From NCBI GenBank assembly GCA_044841755.1, contig JAXOFM010000002.1:372001-436000 (forward strand): 64,000 nt of DNA, in the 5' to 3' direction. Under the pieces are notes generated by a model. The model saw only the letters and a list, made by a program, of their open reading frames with translations. It was not told the DNA's origin and did no database searches. Position 1 is the first letter of the stretch. Each line of letters begins with the position of its first letter. The translations under genes were made by a program, and so were the position numbers. Shown here piece after piece: positions 9,229 through 17,455 of the stretch. Origin of the DNA: CAZAPO01 sp044841755. GTDB taxonomy: Bacteria; Bacteroidota; Bacteroidia; Flavobacteriales; Flavobacteriaceae.

Positions 9229-9245
9229 AAAGGAAAGCTTGGTTA

Positions 9246-9794
9246 TTAATCTTGTACTTCGAGAATCATTTCTATCTCTACTGCAATATTTCTAGGTAGT
9301 GAAGCCATACCAACTGCTGCTCTTGCATGTTTTCCTCTTTCTCCAAAAACTTCTACCATTAAATCAGAAAAACCATTAATGACTTCTGGTTGATTAGCGA
9401 AATCAGCTTCAGCATTTACCATACCAAGTACTTTAACAATGCGTACTACCTTATTGAGGTCTCCCAATTCTTCTTTGAGTACAGAAAGTTGTGCAATTCC
9501 AGTTAATCGTGCAGCTTCATAACCTTCCTCAATGGTAAGGTCTGTACCAACTTTTCCTGTGATATATCCATTACCAGTATTAGGTCCTTTTCCTGCCATG
9601 AACATTAATTTTCCTGTTCTTACAGCATTTACATAGTTGGCCACAGGAGGTGGAGCGGGACTTAGTTTAATGTTTAATTCTTCTATGCGCTCTTCTACAT
9701 CATAATCGTATAAAGGCTCAGTAGTTTTTTTTGTGTCTTCAATTTGATTACAAGAAGTAACAAGAATTAGAAGAATTAATAGTAATTGTCTCAT
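9246..9794 (-). CDS. Lipoprotein with RidA/YjgF-like domain
   Basis: A lipoprotein signal (LLILVTSC, Cys15) is followed by a linker and a Rid-family domain (about residues 40-180; AARLTGIAQLSVLKEELGDL, then NIAVEIEMILEV). Rid proteins usually are cytosolic trimers that hydrolyse reactive enamine/imine intermediates. In RidA the catalytic Arg is in the C-terminal segment (VARLPK); here the aligned segment reads MASLPR, so that Arg appears replaced by Ser. This places it in a Rid subgroup without proven deaminase activity. The gene lies between the S10 carboxypeptidase gene (three bases) and the sulfatase gene (17 bases), so the three are probably cotranscribed. Confidence 0.8.
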   Translation of the reverse strand: MRQLLLILLILVTSCNQIEDTKKTTEPLYDYDVEERIEELNIKLSPAPPPVANYVNAVRTGKLMFMAGKGPNTGNGYITGKVGTDLTIEEGYEAARLTGIAQLSVLKEELGDLNKVVRIVKVLGMVNAEADFANQPEVINGFSDLMVEVFGERGKHARAAVGMASLPRNIAVEIEMILEVQD

Positions 9795-9797
9795 AAT

Positions 9798-11300
9798 TTA
9801 TTTTTTAGTTAGAAAGGTTCTAATATCATTAGATAGTTTAATAAAATCTGGTTCGTGCGTATACATCATATGTCCTCCTTCATAATAAGTCATTTCAACA
9901 CGATCAGTTACAATACCATTTCTTGTAAAAGTGTATTCGGCATCAAAGAAGGGTGTAATTAAATCGTAGTAACCACTAGCTACTAATACTTTCATTTCGG
10001 TATTTCTTCTCATAGCAGCACTTAATTGTCTTGAAGTGTTAACAGGAGTTGGCTCCCAATACTGACCGTCTGGAACAGTACGCCATCTCCATTTTGACCC
10101 TATTTGTCCGTTAGAAGTTAAATAAGGTCTATCCATTTCAATTTTTAGATTTGCCGCATAATAATGATTTAAAGCTGCAGTATATGCTGCGCCTATTTGG
10201 TAAGAAGAAGGATCACCAAGAGTAGGTCTATCTGAAACATCATCTGCTTCATCTCCCATAAATCTTCCGTCCAACCTTCCAACAGTTAACCCTTCATCAT
10301 AAAGCAATTTTTTTTGAAACCGAGGCACTAAAACCCTGAGATTAGATTTTAAAATATAAGATTTTGATAATCCTGTGAAGTAGGACAAGCGTTCTGCAAT
10401 ATTGTTTTTCTCTTCTGATGACAGCAAATTTCCTTTATACAAAGCACTAGCATATTCATTATAAGTGAATGCTCTAGCTTCATCAACAAAATTTTCTAAA
10501 GACTTTCCTTGACCAGCTTTTTTGTGATACCAAGCTGTAGCTGCCATACTTGGTAAATAAGTTAAATAAGAAGTTATGTTATCATGGATGGAGGTTGAAC
10601 CATCATAATCTAATGCTTGAGAAATTAAAATTAAACCATTCAAAGCCATATTTTGACCTCCACCTTCTAATGTGTTGGCTACTGCTGCAGATCTGGTTGT
10701 TCCAAAACTTTCACCTGCTATGTACTTTGGTGAGAACCATCGTTTATTTTCGGTAATCCATAAGCGTATAAATTGTGAAACAGATGAGGCATCTTCATTC
10801 AAACCCCAATAATCTTCAACTTTTCCTTTACCAATGGTTTTGCTATAACCGGTTCCTATTGGATCAATGAAAACTAAGTCTGTAATATCTAGCAAACTAT
10901 TATTGTTATTTACTAGATTATAAGGAGCTGCTCCATCATCTTCTGTAGCATTAGAGTCTACCTTGACCAATTTAGGTCCAAATAATCCCATATGAAGCCA
11001 AACAGAAGCAGACCCAGGGCCTCCATTAAAAACAAACGTCACTGGCCTATTAGATGAAGGTTTTTCGTTTTGCACAATATATGATACAGACCATAGTGAG
11101 GCTGTTGGTTCGTTTTTAGAATTTTTTAAATAGGTTTCTTTGGCTGTAGCATTGTATTTGTATGCTTTACCGTCAATCGTGATTTGATGCGAGCTTACAA
11201 ATGATTTTGGTTTTGGAATTGGCTCTTGTTTTTCTGATTTCTCCTGTGAGATTGCATTTGTAAAACAAAGAAGGAAAACTAATGGTAAAAGTCTTTTCAT
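9798..11300 (-). CDS. Secreted serine carboxypeptidase, peptidase family S10
   Basis: Carboxypeptidase of the alpha/beta-hydrolase fold. Signal peptide at residues 1-19 (cleavage near AISQ). Motifs in order: FNGGPGSAS (91-99, oxyanion hole), DPIGTGYS (146-153), GESFG (196-200, nucleophile Ser198), a C-terminal Asp in VASGYYDLITP and the catalytic His in YEGGHMMY. At 500 residues it matches bacterial S10 enzymes. It probably trims peptides in the periplasm. It is the first gene of the minus-strand run S10-RidA-sulfatase, starting 181 bases from the divergent tonB-like gene. Confidence 0.9.
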   Translation of the reverse strand: MKRLLPLVFLLCFTNAISQEKSEKQEPIPKPKSFVSSHQITIDGKAYKYNATAKETYLKNSKNEPTASLWSVSYIVQNEKPSSNRPVTFVFNGGPGSASVWLHMGLFGPKLVKVDSNATEDDGAAPYNLVNNNNSLLDITDLVFIDPIGTGYSKTIGKGKVEDYWGLNEDASSVSQFIRLWITENKRWFSPKYIAGESFGTTRSAAVANTLEGGGQNMALNGLILISQALDYDGSTSIHDNITSYLTYLPSMAATAWYHKKAGQGKSLENFVDEARAFTYNEYASALYKGNLLSSEEKNNIAERLSYFTGLSKSYILKSNLRVLVPRFQKKLLYDEGLTVGRLDGRFMGDEADDVSDRPTLGDPSSYQIGAAYTAALNHYYAANLKIEMDRPYLTSNGQIGSKWRWRTVPDGQYWEPTPVNTSRQLSAAMRRNTEMKVLVASGYYDLITPFFDAEYTFTRNGIVTDRVEMTYYEGGHMMYTHEPDFIKLSNDIRTFLTKK

Positions 11301-11408
11301 CGGTTTGGTTTAGAATGAGGATAAGTAATGTGTCGAGGATTTTACTAAAGTAAAGGTTTTTATGATATCAATCAATATTATTAAACCTCCTTAGTGCAAG
11401 TTTTTTAG

Positions 11409-11422
11409 CTGATATTTATCAT
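11409..11422 (+). promoter_or_regulatory. Candidate FNR-like site upstream of the tonB-like gene
   Basis: CTGATATTTATCAT contains the palindrome TGAT-N4-ATCA. Its centre (11415.5) is 29.5 bases before TACCTTCA (11445-11452), a weak -7 box, which is the spacing found at the hemN, ccoI and ccoS promoters. The site and box are both imperfect, so this is weaker than those three. Confidence 0.4.
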
Positions 11423-11481
11423 AGTTTTTGGTGTTGTATACCTGTACCTTCATGGTATCATAACTTTTAAATATTTAAATC

Positions 11482-12210
11482 ATGCAAGTAAAGAAAAACC
11501 CTGACTTGGATTTGACTAGAAATAGTGGATTGTATTTTACTATTGGTCTTTGCTTGATGTTATTTGTAACCAAGGGTCTCCTTAATTATAAAACATACGA
11601 CAAGCAAGATATTGCACTAGAATTGTTGCAAATGGAAGAAGTTGATGAGGAAGAAATTCCTATCACAGAGCAAATTTTAACACCACCTCCACCACCTCCA
11701 CCACCTGCTGCTCCAGAGGTGATTACAGTTGTAGAGGATGTTGTTGAAATTGAAGAAACTATTATTGAAAGTACTGAAACAAGCATGGAGGATGCCATAG
11801 AAGAACGCGAGGTGTATATTGACGATGTTAATGTTGAAGAACTAGAGGAAGATGTGTCTGTGCCTTTTGCTGTGGTGGAAAAAGTACCAGTATGGCCTGG
11901 ATGTAAAGGAAAAAATAATACTGAATTAAGAAAATGCTTCCAGAAGAAAATGAATAAACATGTAATGGAAAACTTTAAGTACCCTGAAATTGCTTTAGAA
12001 ATGGGTGTACATGGAAGAGTGTTTATTTTATTTAATATCAATTCGGATGGGCAAGTAACAAATATAAAAACAAGAGGACCAGACAAAGTATTAGAAAAGG
12101 AAGCAGCACGTATTATTAGTTTAGTTCCTAATATGATTCCTGGAAAGCAAAGAGGTAGAAATGTTAGTGTTCCTTATAGTTTACCAATTAGTTTTACTAT
12201 GGTTAATTAG
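11482..12210 (+). CDS. TonB-like energy transducer
   Basis: A 242-residue protein that probably couples inner membrane proton-motive force (through ExbBD, not in this window) to outer membrane receptors. One membrane helix lies near residues 16-35, followed by an acidic stretch (MEEVDEEE), a run of eight prolines (68-75), a long acidic spacer rich in V, E and I, and a TonB C-terminal domain (about 150-242; YPEIALEMGVHGRVFI). The layout is classic for Bacteroidota TonB proteins. Its 3' end overlaps the convergent DUF1684 gene by eight bases. An FNR-like palindrome lies about 60 bases upstream. Confidence 0.86.
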   Translation: MQVKKNPDLDLTRNSGLYFTIGLCLMLFVTKGLLNYKTYDKQDIALELLQMEEVDEEEIPITEQILTPPPPPPPPAAPEVITVVEDVVEIEETIIESTETSMEDAIEEREVYIDDVNVEELEEDVSVPFAVVEKVPVWPGCKGKNNTELRKCFQKKMNKHVMENFKYPEIALEMGVHGRVFILFNINSDGQVTNIKTRGPDKVLEKEAARIISLVPNMIPGKQRGRNVSVPYSLPISFTMVN

Positions 12211-13081
12211 GTTTGGTGATCATTTCTCCAGCCGATAAAGGAAAATCCAAGTGATTTTGTCTTGGAGGATATAAGCAAGTAGTATAATTATTGAAAGAAC
12301 AAGGGGGATTGTAGAGTTTGTTAAAATCAATTTCTACGGCCCCATTTTCTTTTGGAAGATCTAAATAAATATATCTTCCTCCTCCATAAGTGCTATCTCC
12401 AGTAGTTTCATCAGCAACCATTGTAAAACCATTAGCGCCAACATCTAAAGAATGCGTTTGTTCATTATAATCAAAAGTAACTTTTCCAATAAATGAGGTG
12501 TTTGCATTTACACCAAGTTGTGATTTAACCGATTCTGTTTTAGCATCTTCATAATAAGTAAATGCTCCTTCTAAAATAAAATCTTCATTAAGGTTGAAGA
12601 ATTCAAAACCTTTAAATGCTTCTATAGCTGGATTTTTCTCATCCCAAACTCTCAAGTATAAACTTCCTGATCTTGTTATTACTTGCCAATTTACATGTTT
12701 GTGATACATTCTAATTGAACTTCCAAACTTATCAAGTGTTAAAGGCATTTCTGTTAAAACGGAATCTTCTTTTGAGGTAATTCTAACTTCATCAGCTGGT
12801 GAAAATGTAACCACTGAGTCAGTTATTGAAATTGTTCCTAACCTTTCAGGGATATCTATTACGTTTAAAACAAAATCGTTTTCAGAACTTTTTCCAAAAG
12901 CATTTATTGAGTCTAGTTTGTGTAATCCTGTGAGTTGCAAGTATCCACTTTTTCTCCCTTCATGAAGCTCAGTTCTGTATGTTTTAATATCTGAATTATA
13001 AGTCTCGGTTAACTTATGTGTTTTCGATTCTCTACATGATAAAGAGAGAAAGACAAGTGATAATATTGCAATTTTTTTCAA
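12203..13081 (-). CDS. DUF1684 lipoprotein
   Basis: A 292-residue lipoprotein (signal ending LSLSC, Cys16). The domain matches DUF1684: an N-terminal helix with R..L....SGYLQLTGLH, a central beta-rich region, and the conserved C-terminal block with YGGGRYIYLDLP, DFNKLYNPPC and CLYPPRQNHLDFPLSAGE. Function is unknown; the fold suggests a ligand-binding or FHA-like beta sandwich, but this is uncertain. It is the last gene of a five-gene minus-strand operon (12203-17274), five bases after its predecessor. Confidence 0.8.
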   Translation of the reverse strand: MKKIAILSLVFLSLSCRESKTHKLTETYNSDIKTYRTELHEGRKSGYLQLTGLHKLDSINAFGKSSENDFVLNVIDIPERLGTISITDSVVTFSPADEVRITSKEDSVLTEMPLTLDKFGSSIRMYHKHVNWQVITRSGSLYLRVWDEKNPAIEAFKGFEFFNLNEDFILEGAFTYYEDAKTESVKSQLGVNANTSFIGKVTFDYNEQTHSLDVGANGFTMVADETTGDSTYGGGRYIYLDLPKENGAVEIDFNKLYNPPCSFNNYTTCLYPPRQNHLDFPLSAGEMITKPN

Positions 13082-13086
13082 TACAA

Positions 13087-14604
13087 TTATTCTATTTTAA
13101 TGGTTAATTGATCTCCTGCTTTTAATTGAACATTAATATAAGAATAAACTTTGCCATTATCTTCATCTTGTTTACAATTTTGCTTCTCATTATTAACTAT
13201 AAAGCTATCATGAGTACCATAAAATCTAGCTTCCCAAGTCAAAGTAGTATTTCTATGATTAGTTAGTGTTGTACTGTTTAGACCTTCATGTTCAAGAGAT
13301 ACGAAATTTTCCCCAAATGGAATATTGTTAACTTTTAAACTTGTAATTTCATTTGGTAAATGTGATAAAGTGGTAATTTTATTTTCAGGAGCATTTGGAA
13401 TAATACCCATTAAGTTTTCTACAATATTGCTTATTAGTACATAAGATACTTCTGGGTAGTTACCATTATTACCCGTTAGTTTTGATTGTGCATGTGTTTG
13501 ATCGATCTTAGAAATGATATGCTTCATCCATTTCCAAGCAATTTCGTTACGGTGATGTAAAAAGAAAACTTCTGGAATGTATGAAATGGCTTCAATATTA
13601 TCTGGAATATCATCTTTAGACTCTAAACGCTCATCTATAAAATTTAAGTACTCTTTTGTTCTAGTAGATTTAGTGTCTAATAAACCTTTCATAGGAATGA
13701 ACCAAGAATTTTCTTTTCCCCAACCATCATAAGATTGACCATCCACTGTATAACCACGATTATAAGTAGTTGTATTTTTTATGCCCCAATCTGTATTAAA
13801 GAAGTGTTTTAAATCTTCTGCTTTTTTCTGAAATTCAACAGCTTTAATCTCATCTCCTTTGGCTCTACATAATTTTGAATAGGCAATAAAGGCTTTATAT
13901 TGGGTTGCTATACCATCTCCAGCTTCAGCAAAAGGATGATCACGTTGTTCATTAAATGTTGCGGTACCTTTAAAGATACTTCCGGTTCCAGATCCTTCTG
14001 CGATTCCGTTAGGAATTATGGTATCATGAAGTTTAATAAACTCTGTTATAGCTTTGGTGTAATAGTTCCAGAGTGTGTTATCAGTTATTAGTTCTTTATT
14101 GTCTGTCCATTGGTAAAGATGGAAAGCTTTTTCCACAAGTTCGAAAGTAGCTGGTACTTCTCTAACAAAGTCGTTATCGTTTCTGTAATCTAGTTTATAT
14201 GGAGAGCCATCAAAATTAATAGCCCAAAGAGGATACCACTTACGTTCTTTATTGGCTGATGCCGCAAAAGCTTTGAGCATACTAATATTTTCTTTATTTA
14301 AACCTATTAGATGAGCGCCAGTAATTTGATGACAAAAATCTCGAGAGTAAAATGCAGTTCGTAGCGGATAACCAGCCCAATAGCTAGGTATATATTGTGC
14401 ACTATCACCAACTTCTTGACGCTCAGAAACATCAATTGGGCCAAACTTATCAGTTTGAACGAATGATAAGGCCTTTCCTTTTGCCCAATTAAAAAGTTCA
14501 ACCAATTCTTCATTACTTGACTCTATTGTAAGTTCTTTTTCTTTAGGACTATTACTACAACCCAATAGCAGTGCAATTGAAAGAATGAGGAATAGTTTTT
14601 TCAT
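13087..14604 (-). CDS. Putative six-hairpin (alpha/alpha) glycosidase-like lipoprotein
   Basis: A 505-residue lipoprotein (LLLGC, Cys16). The body is mostly helical, with repeated aromatic and acidic residues (YPLRTAFYSRDFCHQ, WYPLWAINFDGSPYKLDYRND, AEGSGTGSIF, GKENSWFIPMKGL), in the style of (alpha/alpha)6-barrel glycoside hydrolases. A C-terminal beta domain follows (about residues 400-505). I cannot name a family, and the catalytic acids are not identified. It would act in the envelope on a glycan or related ligand. It is the fourth gene of the five-gene operon, six bases after the small membrane protein gene. Confidence 0.6.
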   Translation of the reverse strand: MKKLFLILSIALLLGCSNSPKEKELTIESSNEELVELFNWAKGKALSFVQTDKFGPIDVSERQEVGDSAQYIPSYWAGYPLRTAFYSRDFCHQITGAHLIGLNKENISMLKAFAASANKERKWYPLWAINFDGSPYKLDYRNDNDFVREVPATFELVEKAFHLYQWTDNKELITDNTLWNYYTKAITEFIKLHDTIIPNGIAEGSGTGSIFKGTATFNEQRDHPFAEAGDGIATQYKAFIAYSKLCRAKGDEIKAVEFQKKAEDLKHFFNTDWGIKNTTTYNRGYTVDGQSYDGWGKENSWFIPMKGLLDTKSTRTKEYLNFIDERLESKDDIPDNIEAISYIPEVFFLHHRNEIAWKWMKHIISKIDQTHAQSKLTGNNGNYPEVSYVLISNIVENLMGIIPNAPENKITTLSHLPNEITSLKVNNIPFGENFVSLEHEGLNSTTLTNHRNTTLTWEARFYGTHDSFIVNNEKQNCKQDEDNGKVYSYINVQLKAGDQLTIKIE

Positions 14605-14610
14605 AACTAT

Positions 14611-15042
14611 TTATATGATTTTAGTTTCGTGTTGTCTCCAGAAAATGAGTCCAACACATAATCCAAACAGCATTGATAATGCATACGTTAAAAAATCGTA
14701 CTCTGCGATATTCAACAGTTGTTTTATTTTCATTTCAATATTGAAAATCGCAAATAAAAGCGCTATACCAATAACAATTATTGAGCCGATGATTCCATTT
14801 ATATAAGGCTCTTTAAATCTAATGAAGAATAGATTTGCTGCAATTGCTCCCCAGAAATAGGTGAGTATAAACAATCCGTTATCTGTTTTTAATTGTATTA
14901 CGTTGCTTATAGTGTTTCCGTCTTCTTTATCAAGGGCTAAATAAACATCTAGAGCCACGACCAATAAGAATAATGCAATAAGAACATATTGAACTTTTTT
15001 AACAAACTTAGGATTGTTAACTAAGGAGTTTAATGACTTCAT
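14611..15042 (-). CDS. Small four-helix membrane protein, paralogue of the next gene upstream
   Basis: A 143-residue protein with about four hydrophobic helices and no known domain. Its sequence can be aligned with the adjacent 138-residue gene product: a first helix, then an acidic loop (DKEDGNTISNV versus NKIENDTINVV), a second helix around FILTYFWGA versus FFITFVWGV, and a last helix ending GLIFWRQHE versus GHFFWSQRH. This indicates an old tandem duplication. The function is unknown. It sits in the operon one base after its paralogue. Confidence 0.7.
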   Translation of the reverse strand: MKSLNSLVNNPKFVKKVQYVLIALFLLVVALDVYLALDKEDGNTISNVIQLKTDNGLFILTYFWGAIAANLFFIRFKEPYINGIIGSIIVIGIALLFAIFNIEMKIKQLLNIAEYDFLTYALSMLFGLCVGLIFWRQHETKII

Positions 15043-15043
15043 T

Positions 15044-15460
15044 TTACATTGATGTTAGTTGCCATGGGAATTCTACTTCAGGAATGTGTCGTTGTGACCA
15101 AAAGAAATGACCATACAACAACCCTAAAATAAGTAATACAAACTGATAGCGTCTCTTTACTTTAGGCTCTATTTTCACTCTTTTTCCAATGAATACTAAA
15201 GCAAAAATTAGTACAATAACCAAAACTACTGGTAACCACCAATTACTTCCAAATACAGGAGTTTTTGAACCTAAAAAGAAGTGTCCTCCTAAAACTCCCC
15301 AAACAAAAGTGATAAAGAAGTATTCCTTATACGCCCATTCTTTTAAAACGACATTGATTGTATCATTTTCTATTTTGTTGAAGTTTAAATAGATGTTGAA
15401 CAGGATTAAAAACCCAATTACTCCTAAAACTATATGTTCAACTGTTTTTACATCTAGCAT
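15044..15460 (-). CDS. Small four-helix membrane protein, paralogue of the next gene downstream
   Basis: A 138-residue membrane protein (about four helices; WGVLGGHFFLG in the second, a basic loop KRVKIEPKVKRRY before the last) related to the product of 14611-15042. There is no recognised family or catalytic motif. It lies 11 bases after the serine hydrolase gene. Position suggests the pair works with the envelope hydrolases of this operon, perhaps as a two-part membrane partner; this is inference from context only. Confidence 0.7.
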   Translation of the reverse strand: MLDVKTVEHIVLGVIGFLILFNIYLNFNKIENDTINVVLKEWAYKEYFFITFVWGVLGGHFFLGSKTPVFGSNWWLPVVLVIVLIFALVFIGKRVKIEPKVKRRYQFVLLILGLLYGHFFWSQRHIPEVEFPWQLTSM

Positions 15461-15471
15461 AGAAATCAGGA

Positions 15472-17274
15472 CTAATCAGTCTTTCTTTGAGCTTTGAAAT
15501 TACCATTTGGTTGTATAAAGGTTAGTGCAGTAATTTTACCATCTTCCTCGGTAAACTTCACTTTAAAACCATCTACAATCTTGAAATTGAATAGATGTTC
15601 TTCAACGGCAAGCAATTCATATTCTGGTTGTCCAGGAACAAATACATAAAGCACGTTTTCACCTTTGATGTATGTTTTTATTTCGGTTCCCATTAGTTCA
15701 TAAAGGCCAACATATTTCTTCAGAGTCTCTGCATCTAAGTCAATTGTATTAGGTGTTCTGTCGAAAATAATAGGATCTGAAAGTGCTGGTTCTATTTGAG
15801 CTGACATCGAGCTAATATCACCTGCGACATTTGTTTCGAATTTGAATCTTAGTGGACCGGAATCAGTAGTGTCTATTCCAGTTTCTTCAACTTCAAAGGG
15901 TTCAAAGGTGTCATAATGGTAATGCTTTAACCATAGTTTCATAAGTTTGAAATTTGCAAAAAGCGAATCTCTTTCTAAAGTAACATCAAATTCTCCATAT
16001 CCTGGGTGGTTATATTTTCCAGTATAATCTAATTTAATATGTGAAGGTTGCGTGTTTTTAACTTTGGCTGAACTTTCCTCGTCTTGCGCTTGCTCAGCTT
16101 CCTTAGCTTTTTTCTGGTCATCTAAAAAGCGTTGTGTCCAATCGGTTTTATTTACTTTAAGCATTCTATCAGCAACAGTGTTTCTAACCAGATTTGGAAC
16201 TCTAGAACCATTTTGATTAGCAAGAACTACAATTCCTAAACTATCACTTGGGTAAAATGCTACATTTGCTGAAAACCCATCAATATTACCTCCATGTTCT
16301 ACACGATAATGACCTTTGTAAGAAGCTAAAAACCATCCGTAACCATAGTTGGAAAAGTGGACATCAGGAATTTCTTTCGAAGGTAAATTACCTCCAATAA
16401 CCATTTGCGAACTCATAGCTTCTTTCACGTAAGCCTCAGGTATAATTTGCTCATCATTAAATTTACCGTTGTTGATCCAGGTGACCAGCCAACGTGACAT
16501 ATCATTTACACTACTATTAATACTTCCTGCAGGTCGCATTCCAGCAATTTTGTAGTAATCCATTTTAGTGTTTGAGTTATCCTTTTCAGTTTGATAACCT
16601 AATGCGGCGTTGGTGCTATTTTTCAACTCATCAATGGTAACATTTGAGCGTTTCATGCCTAGAGGTTCAAAAAAGCGTTCACGAATATTGTCTTCCCAAC
16701 TCTTTCCTGTGATTTTTTCGCCAATAATACCTTGAGCTAAGAACATAAAATTGTTATAATACCATTGTTGTCTAATTCCAGTAAATGGTTCTTGATGCTT
16801 AACACGTTGTAGTAGACTGTCTTTGTCAAAAGTAGGGAAGAGATACCAAGAAAAATCATGTCTTGGTAATCCTGTACTATGCCTCATTAAGTCTTTAATA
16901 ATAATGTTGTTGTTCATGTTATCATTATGAAACTCTAATTCAGGAATATGCTTTCTTGGATTGTCATCAAAAGATAATTTATCTTCATCTCTTAATTGTC
17001 CTAAAATAGCAGAAGTAAACGCTTTTGTTGATGAGCCAATGGCAAATAATGTATTGGCATCAGCATGAGTTTTGTTCTCAATGTCACTATAACCAAATCC
17101 TTTAGCATAAATTATTCGATCTTTTTCAACTACGGCAACTGCAAATCCTGCGGCATGTGTTGCTTCAAGAATTGAGTTTAAGTCTTTATCAACATTTTTT
17201 AAGCGTTTGTCATTTTGAGAAAAACTTACTGAAATGAAAGTAATTGTAAATAGAAGTGCGAATAGATTTTTCAT
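15472..17274 (-). CDS. Secreted beta-lactamase-fold serine hydrolase (class C/PBP-like)
   Basis: A penicillin-binding-protein/esterase-type hydrolase with signal peptide (residues 1-19). Motifs: SSTK (81-84, the SxxK nucleophile and base), YNN in WYYNNFMFL (the YxN motif) and HGGNIDG near residue 336 (the third box). A C-terminal beta-rich domain of the DUF3471 type (about 420-600) follows. Members act as D-amino peptidases, esterases or peptidoglycan enzymes; true beta-lactamase activity is not implied. It is the first gene of the operon 17274-12203. Its promoter region is shared with the divergent 2TM/LytTR cassette and holds a tandem LytTR-type site. Confidence 0.88.
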   Translation of the reverse strand: MKNLFALLFTITFISVSFSQNDKRLKNVDKDLNSILEATHAAGFAVAVVEKDRIIYAKGFGYSDIENKTHADANTLFAIGSSTKAFTSAILGQLRDEDKLSFDDNPRKHIPELEFHNDNMNNNIIIKDLMRHSTGLPRHDFSWYLFPTFDKDSLLQRVKHQEPFTGIRQQWYYNNFMFLAQGIIGEKITGKSWEDNIRERFFEPLGMKRSNVTIDELKNSTNAALGYQTEKDNSNTKMDYYKIAGMRPAGSINSSVNDMSRWLVTWINNGKFNDEQIIPEAYVKEAMSSQMVIGGNLPSKEIPDVHFSNYGYGWFLASYKGHYRVEHGGNIDGFSANVAFYPSDSLGIVVLANQNGSRVPNLVRNTVADRMLKVNKTDWTQRFLDDQKKAKEAEQAQDEESSAKVKNTQPSHIKLDYTGKYNHPGYGEFDVTLERDSLFANFKLMKLWLKHYHYDTFEPFEVEETGIDTTDSGPLRFKFETNVAGDISSMSAQIEPALSDPIIFDRTPNTIDLDAETLKKYVGLYELMGTEIKTYIKGENVLYVFVPGQPEYELLAVEEHLFNFKIVDGFKVKFTEEDGKITALTFIQPNGNFKAQRKTD

Positions 17275-17359
17275 TTGTTTGATTGGTTATGTGAATACTA
17301 TTAATAAGTAATAATAAGCCTTACTAAGTTACACATTTTGAAGATGTTTTTAAAAAATT

Positions 17360-17389
17360 ACAGGTCATCCTTTAAAAACTACAGTTCGG
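17360..17389 (+). promoter_or_regulatory. Tandem LytTR-type binding site upstream of the 2TM/LytTR cassette
   Basis: Half-sites ACAGGTCAT (17360-17368) and ACAGTTCGG (17381-17389) are direct repeats starting 21 bases apart. The second is identical in nine bases (and continues GTAA) to the one at 3691; the first has one mismatch to the LytTR half-site pattern. It lies 33 bases before the -7 box, exactly as at the receptor gene. Likely bound by the LytTR regulator encoded at 20485, giving autoregulation. Confidence 0.65.
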
Positions 17390-17422
17390 TAAAGTGTTTT
17401 TATTTTTTTGAGAGTTGTGGTG

Positions 17423-17430
17423 CAATTTTG
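17423..17430 (+). promoter_or_regulatory. -7 promoter box of the 2TM/LytTR cassette
   Basis: CAATTTTG matches TAnnTTTG except at the first base, as does the equivalent box at 3733. It lies 42 bases after the start of the second LytTR half-site and 25 bases before the chosen ATG at 17456. Confidence 0.5.
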
Positions 17431-17455
17431 TCCTGTAATTAAAAAACAAACAGTT

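Noticed and set aside
11586..12086. Long antisense frame with poly-Ser/Gly runs opposite the tonB-like gene
   Set aside because: It mirrors the acidic and proline-rich codons of the TonB-like protein and has no start or family features of its own.
15472..17274. True class C beta-lactamase
   Set aside because: The SxxK, YxN and HGG boxes fit the whole hydrolase family, and the extra C-terminal DUF3471-like domain points away from resistance enzymes.
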